A DNA stretch of 64,000 nucleotides, from contig CALYLW010000011.1 of the NCBI GenBank assembly GCA_944989445.1, forward strand, positions 897,501-961,500. The letters run 5' to 3'. This DNA comes from Ampullaceana balthica (lineage: Eukaryota > Mollusca > Gastropoda > Lymnaeidae). The position numbers and the translations under genes are program-made. Positions 11,463-20,023 of this stretch are shown piece by piece (the stretch's first letter is position 1; every line of letters starts with the position of its first letter). The notes below the pieces were generated by a model. That model was given only the letters and a program-made list of their open reading frames with translations. It was not told where the DNA came from and ran no database searches.

Positions 11463-12581
11463 CGTATGCCGGACACAAGAGGGACACGCTGTCCACCACA
11501 AAGGATCCACGACACGTTAAAGGCTTTTTAAGAAAACACGGACAACAACAACGCACAGCTCTCCTCGCGGGTCACGACGTCTGTGATCCATGAACGACGA
11601 CTCGCGGAGGACCCCCTCGTAGTAACACCTTTTTCCGGCCGTCGTAGTATACTCGGCATATCATGGGCGGCGTCGGTACACACACACACACACACATTGT
11701 CCCCCTTTGTGATCTCGTCCGCAGAGGCCAGCACTTCCGATCAGCCCCCTGCTCAGTTTGTAATGTTATGGCCGACCATCAATTAATTCCAACGGTTTTT
11801 ACGAGTGTGTGCCCGGGTCCCGTTAGAACCTGGAGCTCTAGCCCCCCCCCCGGGTATTCATAGCCCACCCATTCCGCCCCTGCACAATGTTCACAAACCT
11901 TGCACCTTACTTCCATTCAGTAGCGACACTGACTGGGATCAACGGTTGAAAGCACTGAATAGCCTCGGTGCCGTGGTTCTCAATGTGTCACAGGCAGTAC
12001 ATCACCTGTATTAATGTTTTAAATGGCTGCTAAGGATACTAACTATTGGCTAGGCAAGGTGACCGTTTCACTTTTCTTAAACATTTAAAAATTGTTTGTT
12101 AAGTTGTGGTCGTGACGTATATTTAACATCAGGAATTGAAAGTGTCGCTGCTGCATCAGCTCTTATCTCTTGGATGGTCAGAATTATCGTATCAGCGACA
12201 TCATAGAGAAATTGTGTAGCTAATAACATGTTACGTATGACACGAGGCACACCTAAAGACTTTCTACCAGAGACATTGTAAGGAAGACGTGTAGGTCAAA
12301 GATTTAGTTATTGAAACAAAACAAGTTTCAAGAGCAGTTGTGTATGGCGTCACACTTTTTTTTTCTATTCTATTGGCGGTAGTAATCGCCCCATATTCCT
12401 ATTTATTTAAAAACAAAAATTAGAGGTGTTAACTGTTAACCCATTCTCATGCCCGCCAGCCCATGAGATGAAGAGGTCGCTAAAGGACCGGTGACCAATG
12501 AGAGACCAGTGTGTTCAAACATAGAAAGGTCAGAGTCCCCTGGAGAATGAGACTCGTGGACTCAAAACTGTCAATTTATAC
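11463..12581. other. GC-richer intergenic stretch with a short (CA)n run
   Basis: A (CA)n run lies at about 11679-11697. Several overlapping short frames occur on both strands between 11528 and 12014, with no recognised domain. From 12015 to 12581 I see nothing. Confidence 0.45.
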
Positions 12582-12890
12582 CTAATGTACACATTATCAA
12601 CATCTGTGTCACAGGACATTAGTGTGTCAACATCTGTGTCACAGGACATTAGTGTGTCAACATCTGTGTCACAGGACATTAGTGTGTCAACATCTGTGTC
12701 ACAGGACATTAGTGTGTCAACATCTGTGTCACAGGACATAAGTGTGTCAACATCTGTGTCACAGGACATTAGTGTGTCAACATCTGTGTCACAGGACATT
12801 AGTGTGTCAACATCTGTGTCACATGATATTAGTGTGTCAACATCTGTGTCACAGGACATTAGTGTGTCAACATTTGTCTCACGGGTCCTC
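12582..12890. repeat. 30-bp minisatellite, about 10 near-identical copies
   Basis: The unit contains GTGTCAACATCTGTGTCACA then GGACATTA. About ten copies are nearly identical, and decaying copies continue to about 13110. The 30-bp period keeps frames open on both strands (about 110-145 codons), which is an artefact of the repeat. Confidence 0.95.
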
Positions 12891-13149
12891 CATGTGTTAA
12901 TATATGTGTCACACTCACAGGACCTTACTTTGTCAACATCTGTGTCACAAGACCTTATTGTATGTCAAATAAAGTGTCAAAGCACCTTAGTTTGTATCAA
13001 AATGTGTGTCACAGAATGTTAGGGTATTTCATTACCTATGTCATAAGACCTCATCTGTGTCAACACCTGACTCATGTAACAGTTCCATGTGTCAACACCT
13101 GTGTCATGGGACCTTAATGTGTGTCATCGTCTATGTCCAAGCACAAATT

Positions 13150-13440
13150 ATATGTACTAGCACTTAAGTGTGTAACAATTTGTGTCCTAGCTCTTTAGTG
13201 AGTTGTGTGTATTAGCACTTAAGTGTGTAACGAGTTGTGTCCTAGCTCTTTAGTGAGTTGTGTGTACTAGTACTAGCACTTGAGTAAGCTGTGTCCTAGC
13301 TCTTTCCAGGGTCTTATGGGTCCTAGCACTTGAATGTGTTATGTAGCATAGCACTTGGGTGAATTATGTTCCGAGAACTTGAGTGTGTTATGTGTCCTAG
13401 CACTTGAGTGTGCTATGTGTCCTAGCACCTGAGTGTTGCC
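13150..13440. repeat. Degenerate tandem repeat, TCCTAGCACTTGAGTGTG-like
   Basis: Loosely spaced copies of GTGTCCTAGCACTTGAGTG and relatives (CTAGCTCTTTAGTGAGTTGT) occur every 20-50 bp. It continues directly from the 30-bp array. Confidence 0.7.
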
Positions 13441-13461
13441 CCAGGACATATGGTTAACATA

Positions 13462-13641
13462 TCAAATTATGCGACCATTATTTGACATTACTTTCATATT
13501 TTGTCCATGCTCTTTCTTGAATTCTAACATAAATCCATTGGCTTCGAAGAAGTTAAGAACCGCTGATGCGTCAGTAAAGTTACAGTGAACTCCTCTAAAA
13601 TTAGTCGCCTCAAACTGTACCCATTCAAAGTAATATTGGAC
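13462..13641 (-). CDS. Candidate terminal exon, 59 residues, family not recognised
   Basis: On the minus strand the acceptor TTTTTCAG at 13642-13649 leads into an open frame beginning VQYYFEWVQFEATNFRGVHC and ending at TGA (13464-13462). The composition is protein-like (charged and aromatic residues, NFTD glycosylation site, a Phe-Glu-Ala-Asn-Gly-Phe segment) and differs from the repeats beside it. Three copies of the acceptor stand in tandem just upstream on this strand (see the 39-bp repeat). I do not recognise the family; a C-terminal piece of an FkbM-like methyltransferase crossed my mind but is not supported. Upstream exons should lie above 13750. Confidence 0.4.
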   Translation of the reverse strand, partial: VQYYFEWVQFEATNFRGVHCNFTDASAVLNFFEANGFMLEFKKEHGQNMKVMSNNGRII

Positions 13642-13748
13642 CTGAAAAATTGAATACTTTGTATGCATGAAAATTTGGACCTGAAAAATTGACTCGTTTG
13701 TATGCATGAAAATTTGGACCTGAAAAATTGACTCGTTTGTATGCATGT
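13636..13748. repeat. 39-bp tandem repeat, 3 copies, each with a splice acceptor
   Basis: The unit contains TTGGACCTGAAAAATTGA and GTATGCATGAAAAT and occurs three times. Read on the minus strand each unit supplies TCAATTTTTCAG|GTCC, so the 3' splice site of the adjacent exon is triplicated. As 39 is a multiple of three and there is no stop, use of an outer acceptor would add 13 or 26 residues in frame. Confidence 0.85.
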
Positions 13749-14053
13749 TAAGTAATCATTGAAATGAAACCTTCAATTGTGTGTATTCTTGTTAAATAAT
13801 GACATAGTCGTCTCATTATTTTTTTTAAAGTCCATGCATTATAAGAATTTAGATTTAGACTTGTCTCTCTTACCTGACTTTTCACATTTTTCATTTTCAC
13901 ATTTGGGTCACGAAGGAACGTGGTTAGGGGTTAAGTGAAGGGGTTAAGGCTAAGGCTAGGAGAGGGGGTGCTGTGGGGTGGCCACCAGAAGACCAACATG
14001 TACACGGGGCAGGGGAGGGGAGTTCTACAGGTAAATGGGAGGGGGAGAGAGTA

Positions 14054-14388
14054 ATGGAAACCAGTGGGGTGTTAATGATGATATTTTTGTGGCTGGTCCT
14101 GTGTCCAGCGGGCGTCTCCACAATTCCGTGTCTTTCGTTAGACAAGATTTACTGGACAGAAGATGCACTAACTCTGCCACAGAAACTTCAAGTAAATACG
14201 GCTAGTGGCTAATGGCGTTCATGTGTTTGTGTGTTTGGTAGACGACATGGAATAAGCACAAAGCAACCGTTCACATTTAAGTTTTACTTTTTCCTTCCAC
14301 TTTTCATTAGTCGGTTGACAATGGGAAAATCTTCCTTGATCCCCCAGATTGTTCCGGAGGAGCAAGAGTTAAAGCGATACAGGAGTGA
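14054..14388 (+). CDS. Candidate small secreted protein, two exons (14054-14191, 14311-14388)
   Basis: The ATG at 14054 starts METSGVLMMIFLWLVLCPAG, a good signal peptide with likely cleavage near VST-IP. The exon ends TTCAA|GTAAAT at 14191 in phase 0. A strong acceptor (long pyrimidine tract ending TTTTCATTAG) lies at 14310, giving a 119-bp intron. The second exon reads in phase 0 as SVDNGKIFLDPPDCSGGARV, then KAIQE and TGA. The stop overlaps AATAAA (14388-14393), a possible polyadenylation signal. The model would give about 71 residues, some 48 in the mature peptide with two cysteines. A TATA-like TTATAAGAA lies near 13840. The family is not recognised. The signal peptide and donor are seen; joining the two exons is inference. 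If the second exon is not used, the first could instead splice to an exon further downstream. Confidence 0.4.
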
Positions 14389-14868
14389 ATAAAAGGCCAT
14401 GAAGAATGATGAAACTGAAGTAGACCGTCGTGGAGTGGGGGGGAGTATCAGCATGGGAAAATGAACTCATTTGAAGGTGAGGGGGGGTGAAGGTGCTGTG
14501 ATGAGGGTGTCATGTATCAGACAACACGATATGGGTCTCCCCCCCCCCGGGAAGGACGAGGTAAACCTCACGGCGTATTGTTGGGGAAAGGAGGATAACC
14601 GCATAATTCAATAAAGTTAAGTTGAGGTTCATGTTCGTTCTGACACTGAACTTTGCTATCAAGTTGTGGGAGAAAATGTAGGAGAATTCGTATCTTGGTC
14701 TGCGGTGTTATTCAGTTCTGTCTCTTCGAGGAGGGGGAGGCACCACAGTTCGCACGTACAAGCTTGACCCCAGGAGAGTGGGGACCGGGAAAGGCTATAT
14801 TCAGTTAATTCACTATTGAGTATTGCCATTGAACGCTATACCATATACCAGATAGCCAAGATTGATCG

Positions 14869-14870
<2 letters not shown>
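14389..14870. other. Intergenic or intronic, nothing recognised
   Basis: G-rich stretches and short A/T runs only. No open frame with support. Confidence 0.45.

Positions 14871-14871
<1 letters not shown>

Positions 14872-14898
<27 letters not shown>
14872..14898. repeat. (TA)n microsatellite
   Basis: An uninterrupted TA run directly adjoins a hAT end. Similar TA runs sit at the other junctions of this composite, near 15213-15229 and 16041. Confidence 0.9.
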
Positions 14899-14901
<3 letters not shown>

Positions 14902-15211
14902 TAGGGCTGCTAACGATTAATTTAAATTTGATCGATTAATTTAAATTTGATCGTTAACTTTTGAAAAATTAACGATTAATTAATCGTTAATTTCGAATAA
15001 AGGCAAAAAATTGAAATTTATGGTGTCATAAGTAACATTTATTAAAATACTTGTCGAAAATCGAAATAACACTGGAATGTCTTCTTTATATGACATCTTT
15101 TAACCAACAGCGCAAACAGACAAGTGAATTGGCATTATTTGGTTCAAGTGATGAGTGGGTCTTATTGACAATATATCCAGCCGAGCTAAACAATCGTTCA
15201 CATAGCTTTAG
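14902..15211 (-). mobile_element. hAT 3'-end fragment in inverted orientation
   Basis: It starts TAGGGCTGCTAACGATTAAT. Read on the minus strand it encodes the hAT C-terminal dimerisation tail, seen as CERLFSSAGYIVNKTHSS followed by LEPNNANSLV. It is the inverse of the last ~320 bp of the adjacent plus-strand element (15228-16042), so the pair can form a long fold-back. It is not functional. Confidence 0.75.
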
Positions 15212-15227
15212 ATTATATATATATATA

Positions 15228-16042
15228 TAGGGCTTCGGAAATTAACTATTAATTTCTCGATTAATCGTTAAAAAATTTTAACGATTAAATTTTTTTACGA
15301 TTAATCGACCCACCACTTATAAATGTACTGGAAGTCAAAAAGTAAAATATTTAGGCCGATAATTATAAACTACTTTCCGGACGATTACACGAACATTTTG
15401 GTTTTAAATTATTGACTGACATGACTGTTCAAAATGTGGATAAAGGTTGTGTCCATTGAGAGAAATCGTTTGCCTACCGTACAATGTTCCCTCTAAGTCA
15501 AAGCTTCATTGGTCAGTGTGCAAAGTTTTTAAAAAAAACTCGTGTGCAAAGTTGCACAACGTCCATTTTGTGTGCAATATTTTTTTAAAATTTCTGCGCG
15601 GTGATTCTAAACTCCTGCGTGGCGTCGGTCAAATATCTGCGCAGCCGCGCTGCTTAAAGGGAACATTGCTACCATGGTTCTAACACTTCGCTTACAAATC
15701 ACCTGCATACCAAACATCCACTACGGTATCAGAAACTTCAGCTGAGACAACCTAAAGCTATGGGAACGATTGTTCAGCTCGCCTGGTTATATTGTCAATA
15801 AGACCCACTCATCACTTGAACCAAATAATGACAATACACTTGTCTGTTTGCGTTGTTGGTTAAAAGATGTCATTTAAAGAAGACATTCCAGTGTTATTTC
15901 GATTTTCGACAAATACGTTTAATAAATGTTACTTATGACACCAGAAATTTTAATTTTTGGCTTTAATTGAAATTAACGATTAATTAATCGTTAATTTTTC
16001 AAAAGTTAACGTTTAAATTAAAATTAATCGTTAACAGCTCTA
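15228..16042 (+). mobile_element. hAT (BED-finger type) internally deleted element
   Basis: It starts TAGGGCTTCGGAAATTAAC and ends TTAATCGTTAACAGCTCTA, which are imperfect inverted termini. Near the 3' end the plus strand encodes LWERLFSSPGYIVNKTHSSL then EPNNDNTLVCLRCWLKD, the conserved hAT C-terminal dimerisation region. Almost all of the transposase is missing. A MITE is inserted at 15482-15668. The same already-nested structure recurs at 62294-62940. Confidence 0.75.
15482..15668. mobile_element. hAT-type MITE nested in the hAT relic
   Basis: It begins CAATGTTCCCTCTAAG and ends CTTAAAGGGAACATTG, a 16-bp inverted repeat with one mismatch. The flanks CTACCGTA and CTACCATG are a decayed 8-bp duplication. 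The interior has TTGCACAACGTCCATTT and GCGTGGCGTCGGTC, shared with copies at 61818 and 62540. Confidence 0.75.
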
Positions 16043-16630
16043 GTATATATACGTCAGCGTATACCCGGCGTTCTGGTGATGTCATAATGAATAAACACAC
16101 ACAACCTTTTAGTTAACATATAAATAAAGGGCCTTGTTGTTTAACACGTCACCTAACAAGAACATGAGGATATTGGGGCACGGGATCCTATCGGAGTGTG
16201 GAATAGTTTTGGGGAAAGGGATTGTATCCAGGACAGAAAGGTTTTAAAAAATTATTTGTATGTCATTAGTTTGAACATTTTACATATCGAAATGGCGCTA
16301 AATTGAAACGTCTGTGCAACCTGAGTAAACATTATTTGTTTGGCCCAACTAAAAAAAAATCCTTAGTTTTCTTATTAACCGAAGAGATTTTTTAAAGTAA
16401 TAAGGAATTAAAGGTGTTTTCAACTGCTCAAATTTTCTTAACTTAAAAACTCAGTTTGAACATTTCATATATTTTGTGCGCGCTTACATTAAGTTAAGTT
16501 TCTGCAATTTAAGGTTATTTGTGGAATAAAACGATATTTTTTGTGTGAACATCTTGTATTATGTTGGTTCAATCGAGCGACTCATTGAGAATATATTGAT
16601 GAAACTCTTATCTATTTGTAAATAATACAA
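16043..16630. other. AT-rich intergenic or intronic, nothing recognised
   Basis: No gene or repeat was recognised apart from short A/T runs. Confidence 0.45.
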
Positions 16631-16633
16631 CCT

Positions 16634-16668
16634 ATAGAGAGAGAGAGAGGGAGAGAGAGAGATTGAGG

Positions 16669-16701
<33 letters not shown>

Positions 16702-16735
16702 AGGGATGGAGAGAGAGAGAGAGAGAGCGAGGAGA
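16634..16735. repeat. (GA)n-rich microsatellite with GAGGGATGGA interruptions
   Basis: GA dinucleotide runs are broken by GAGGGATGGAGAGA units. The minus-strand reading (serine/leucine-rich) is an artefact. Confidence 0.9.
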
Positions 16736-17037
16736 GATAGATATGAAGCTCAAACTAGGATTCACAAATACGCAAATTCATATGTTTCTCCAAATCGTTA
16801 GTACAACTAAAACAATACTTAAAATTATACATTAAATTTACATTATATCGTGTTTATATCCTATTTAAAGCTAAAATAAAAAGTCCATAAAAGAATCAAT
16901 GATCAGAAGAATGATACGCAAGTCAGTGGAGGTACGATAGAAAAATTGAACCGGAAGCAAAAGTGCGGGCTGAAAGAATTCATATATCTATAAATGGTTA
17001 GTGAGACAGTAACAGGGATGCAGAGATGGTAATAGCG

Positions 17038-17092
17038 CGCGTGTGTTTGTGTGTGTGTATGAATGTGTGTGTGTGTATGAATGTGTGAGTGT

Positions 17093-17132
<40 letters not shown>
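17038..17132. repeat. Compound (TG)n, GTATGAATGTGTGTG and (TA)n microsatellite
   Basis: A TG-rich segment with TATGAATG interruptions passes into a (TA)n run. It lies just upstream of the candidate exon at 17211 and could be intronic. Confidence 0.9.
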
Positions 17133-17135
<3 letters not shown>

Positions 17136-17210
17136 GATGGTATCTATTGAAACTATCCCTTTTTTTCTTTCTTTTGTTTTATTGTAACGTGCAATTTTTT
17201 TTACTTTCAG

Positions 17211-17487
17211 ATTTAAAATAACCATTTTCTTCCGCACTGGAAGGCACCTTGTCTTACCAAATAGTAGAAACCGCACAGCACGAGACGAACAAGGGAAGAT
17301 TGTGCACTACGTCACCCAGTTTTGTGTAGTGACGTGTCAAGATAACGGACAAATAAAACAGTTTCTAAGAGAGCCCTTGTTACACTTTGATCCATTTCTG
17401 ACCGTTATCACAGGAAAGCAGGTAGTTAAACGAAAGGTAAAGGAGTGTCCACATATACTGCAGGTGCCTGTTCAGGGGCGAGCCTGA
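17211..17487 (+). CDS. Candidate terminal exon, family not recognised
   Basis: A long pyrimidine tract ends ...TTTTTTTTACTTTCAG at 17210, a strong splice acceptor. From 17211 (incoming phase 2) the frame stays open for 91 codons to TGA at 17485. It begins FKITIFFRTGRHLVLPNSRN and includes HYVTQFCVVTCQDNGQIKQF and LREPLLHFDPFLTVITGKQ. An AATAAA lies at about 17631 with a G/T-rich stretch after it, so this may be a last exon. Alternatively, donors CAG|GTAGTT (17422) or AAG|GTAAAG (17437) would make it internal. The residue mix is protein-like and unlike the flanks. I cannot name the family. It could belong to the same transcription unit as 14054-14388, but the phases do not join directly. Confidence 0.45.
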
Positions 17488-17812
17488 TGGTAGGGCCAAT
17501 CAAGATTTTACTGAAATGTGGTGGGAGAATGGAAGACTTGCTGATCAGTTTTCAAATTAATATATGTTCAACTGTCGTTTACAATCATATCTGACCTTAA
17601 TTAGTATAGATTTCTTTCTTCCCGTGGTTTGGAATAAAAGGAGAGGATGGGGTGGGGGTGAAGTTTGCTACCCCGGATAGCAGGAGTTAAGTTTTTCTTA
17701 TCCCGAATTTCAGAGATTTCCTCGAACATCAGGGTTTCAAAATATTTGATTTAGAAAAATTATGAAACTGAATTTAAAATTAAAATGTTGATTGTATTAG
17801 TCTCGCCTAGGC

Positions 17813-19385
17813 CAGTGATTCCCAAAGTGGTCCATACGGACCCCGGGGGTCCCCGGTACCAATCAGGTAGTCTGTGGAAAATTAAAATTGATTAGGGGGA
17901 CCCTGAACAAAGTCAGGGGCCCGAGCAAGGTTTAATATAAAATAATAAAATTGTGATCGATTTTTATTATAATGGAAATTAAAATAAATAAAATACTATC
18001 TGAGTGCTTTTTCCCCCTAATTAAGTACCATCTAAGGTGCTTTCAGTCATGGAATACAATGATGTTTTACCTAGAAAAGGAAGTAGAACAACGGTAATTT
18101 CCATAGCTATAACCAATCAAAATACTAGGTTTATTGAAAGGTCAAGTTTCATGCGTAAGAAATGCGGAATCCTTATAAGTAGGTCAGAAAAATAGACTTT
18201 TTAACGTGAATGAACGAATGTTGCAATGTTGAGTAATTTTCTATGCTTCGGAAAGTTATATTTATCTAAATTGTATCATATAATTAAATATAGCATGGTT
18301 CACTGAAGTATGCCATTAGAGCAGTTAATAAAATCAAAAGGAATGCCTTCATTGAGAGACTAATTGCTCAACATTGTTTGGAAAATTACATAGACTGTAA
18401 CCGTTAACTTATTCACACAAAAGTACGCTGGTTATCAAAAAGTGCATTTTTAAATAGATTTTTTGCTCTCTTTGTTTCGGTGTTGAAATTCCTGGAAAGC
18501 AAAGACAATGATTTACGACACACTTAACTCAAAAAATGAAATAGCCTTTTTGAATGATTTGTTTACCAAATTTAACGAAACTAATTTGAAACGACAAGGT
18601 GACCAATTAAATTTAAATTTAATCAAAACTAAAAATGTAATATCTGCGTTTGTTGCAAAACCCTTTTCTTGACAAAAAAACTTGAAAAGAGGAGAATGTT
18701 CTCAGTTTTCAATTCTTTCGAAATAGCAAAATAGAGATAAAGATTTGCTGGCATACTGTCAACACTTAACGGCTCTTCATGCACACATGAAACCAAAGAT
18801 TTAAAGACATTTTTCAATTGGATATTCCCGACTGTTGAACCCTTTTGGCTTGGAAAAACTCAGATCCCAAACACAGATGAATCCATACTAATACAGGAGC
18901 AGCTTGTTGAAATATCTGCAAATGAGGAACTTACCCATGTTTCAACAAGGATTATACCACAAATTCTGGTTACAAAAACAGATCCCAATTTTATATCGTG
19001 CATTATGGGTTATTGAACAGAAATTGTTTAACTTTTTCCCATCTTCCTATTTGGCAGAACGTAGATTTAGTGCCGTTGTGAACCTCATCATAAAAAAATA
19101 GAAACTGAATAGAAATTAATGCTCATGGGGATTTGTACTGACAAGCATTGAGTCGGACATAAATACACTCATAAAATCTAATAACGTTCGTCCAAGCTAT
19201 TAATTGTTTAAAATATTTTATTTAAAAAAATTTATTTCAATAAATACTTCTTCATCAAAATTTTGCTTTTTTGAATGTGTAATTTTTACACTATGCATTG
19301 AGGTGGTTGTTTCACTTGGGGGTCCGTGGGCAAGTTTTGACTATAAAAAGTGGTCCATGGGTCAAAAAAGTTTGGGCCTTGACAG
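17813..19385 (+). mobile_element. hAT element relic (ZBED5/SCAND3-like), about 1.57 kb
   Basis: The left end CAGTGATTCCCAAAGTGGTCC and right end GGTCAAAAAAGTTTGGGCC are decayed versions of the termini of the intact-ended copy at 56587-59455. The interior aligns with that copy over most of its length. No 8-bp duplication survives. It lacks the LINE and MITE insertions of the other copy. Confidence 0.8.
18300..19101 (+). pseudogene. hAT transposase fragment inside 17813-19385
   Basis: Broken frames encode HTKVRWLSKSAFLNRFFALF, the conserved 'VRWLS.G..L.R' block of ZBED5/SCAND3/GTF2IRD2-type hAT transposases, and further on HKFWLQKQIPILYRALWVIE. Stops and frameshifts separate the blocks. The second copy at 58330-59160 helps define them. 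Confidence 0.75.
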
Positions 19386-20023
19386 ACCTAAATTTCTTTT
19401 TACTCCTACCCCCTCGACAAAATGACCAGCATTTTAAGCGTCTCAATAAATAGAAATAACACCCAGGACGAAAAGCCCATACATGTATTTCTTAGAACAT
19501 TATGAAGGTACTTTTCTTCCATATGAATGTGGTCGTGTTTTGATATTTTGACAACGATTATCGTATCTGTTACAGGCACTCCTTCTTTAAAGAAGAACCT
19601 GCTAACAAGAGCTAACGAGTCTAGTACATGTCATTCGAAAGCTTTTTAAATACATTTTTTCCCCCAGTAAATTTTTTACTGGAGATGAGAAAATTTCCTT
19701 TAAATTATCTTTTCACTAAACATATTTAATTGGGGATCTTGAGATTCCAGAAGAAACACGCTGATGGAATGTGTTATAAAATTGTGACATGCTTACAAAC
19801 TGTTACCTCTTTTTTCCTTGTTGATATTTTAAATGACCAAGTCGACACCCACAAAAACACAAATAAATACACGCATATATAAATACACCTACACAAAAAC
19901 ACACACCCACATACACACACACAGGATGATCCTTTAATGAAGAGAAGGGCGGGCGTGGGGATGAAATGCCAAATTTCATATGATGAGATATTTGTTGACG
20001 CTCCATGAACCAGTTCTCTTCTT
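19386..20023. other. Intergenic, nothing recognised
   Basis: A CA-rich stretch (about 19850-19923) gives low-complexity frames on the minus strand. Nothing else is recognisable. Confidence 0.5.

Noticed and set aside
12530..13022. Overlapping frames with SVSTSVSQDI or CDTDVDTLMS repeats
   Set aside because: Artefacts of the 30-bp array; no signal peptide, splice sites or conservation evidence.
14054..17487. One gene joining 14054-14191 directly to 17211-17487
   Set aside because: The first exon ends in phase 0 and the 17211 exon needs phase 2, so a direct junction would break the frame.
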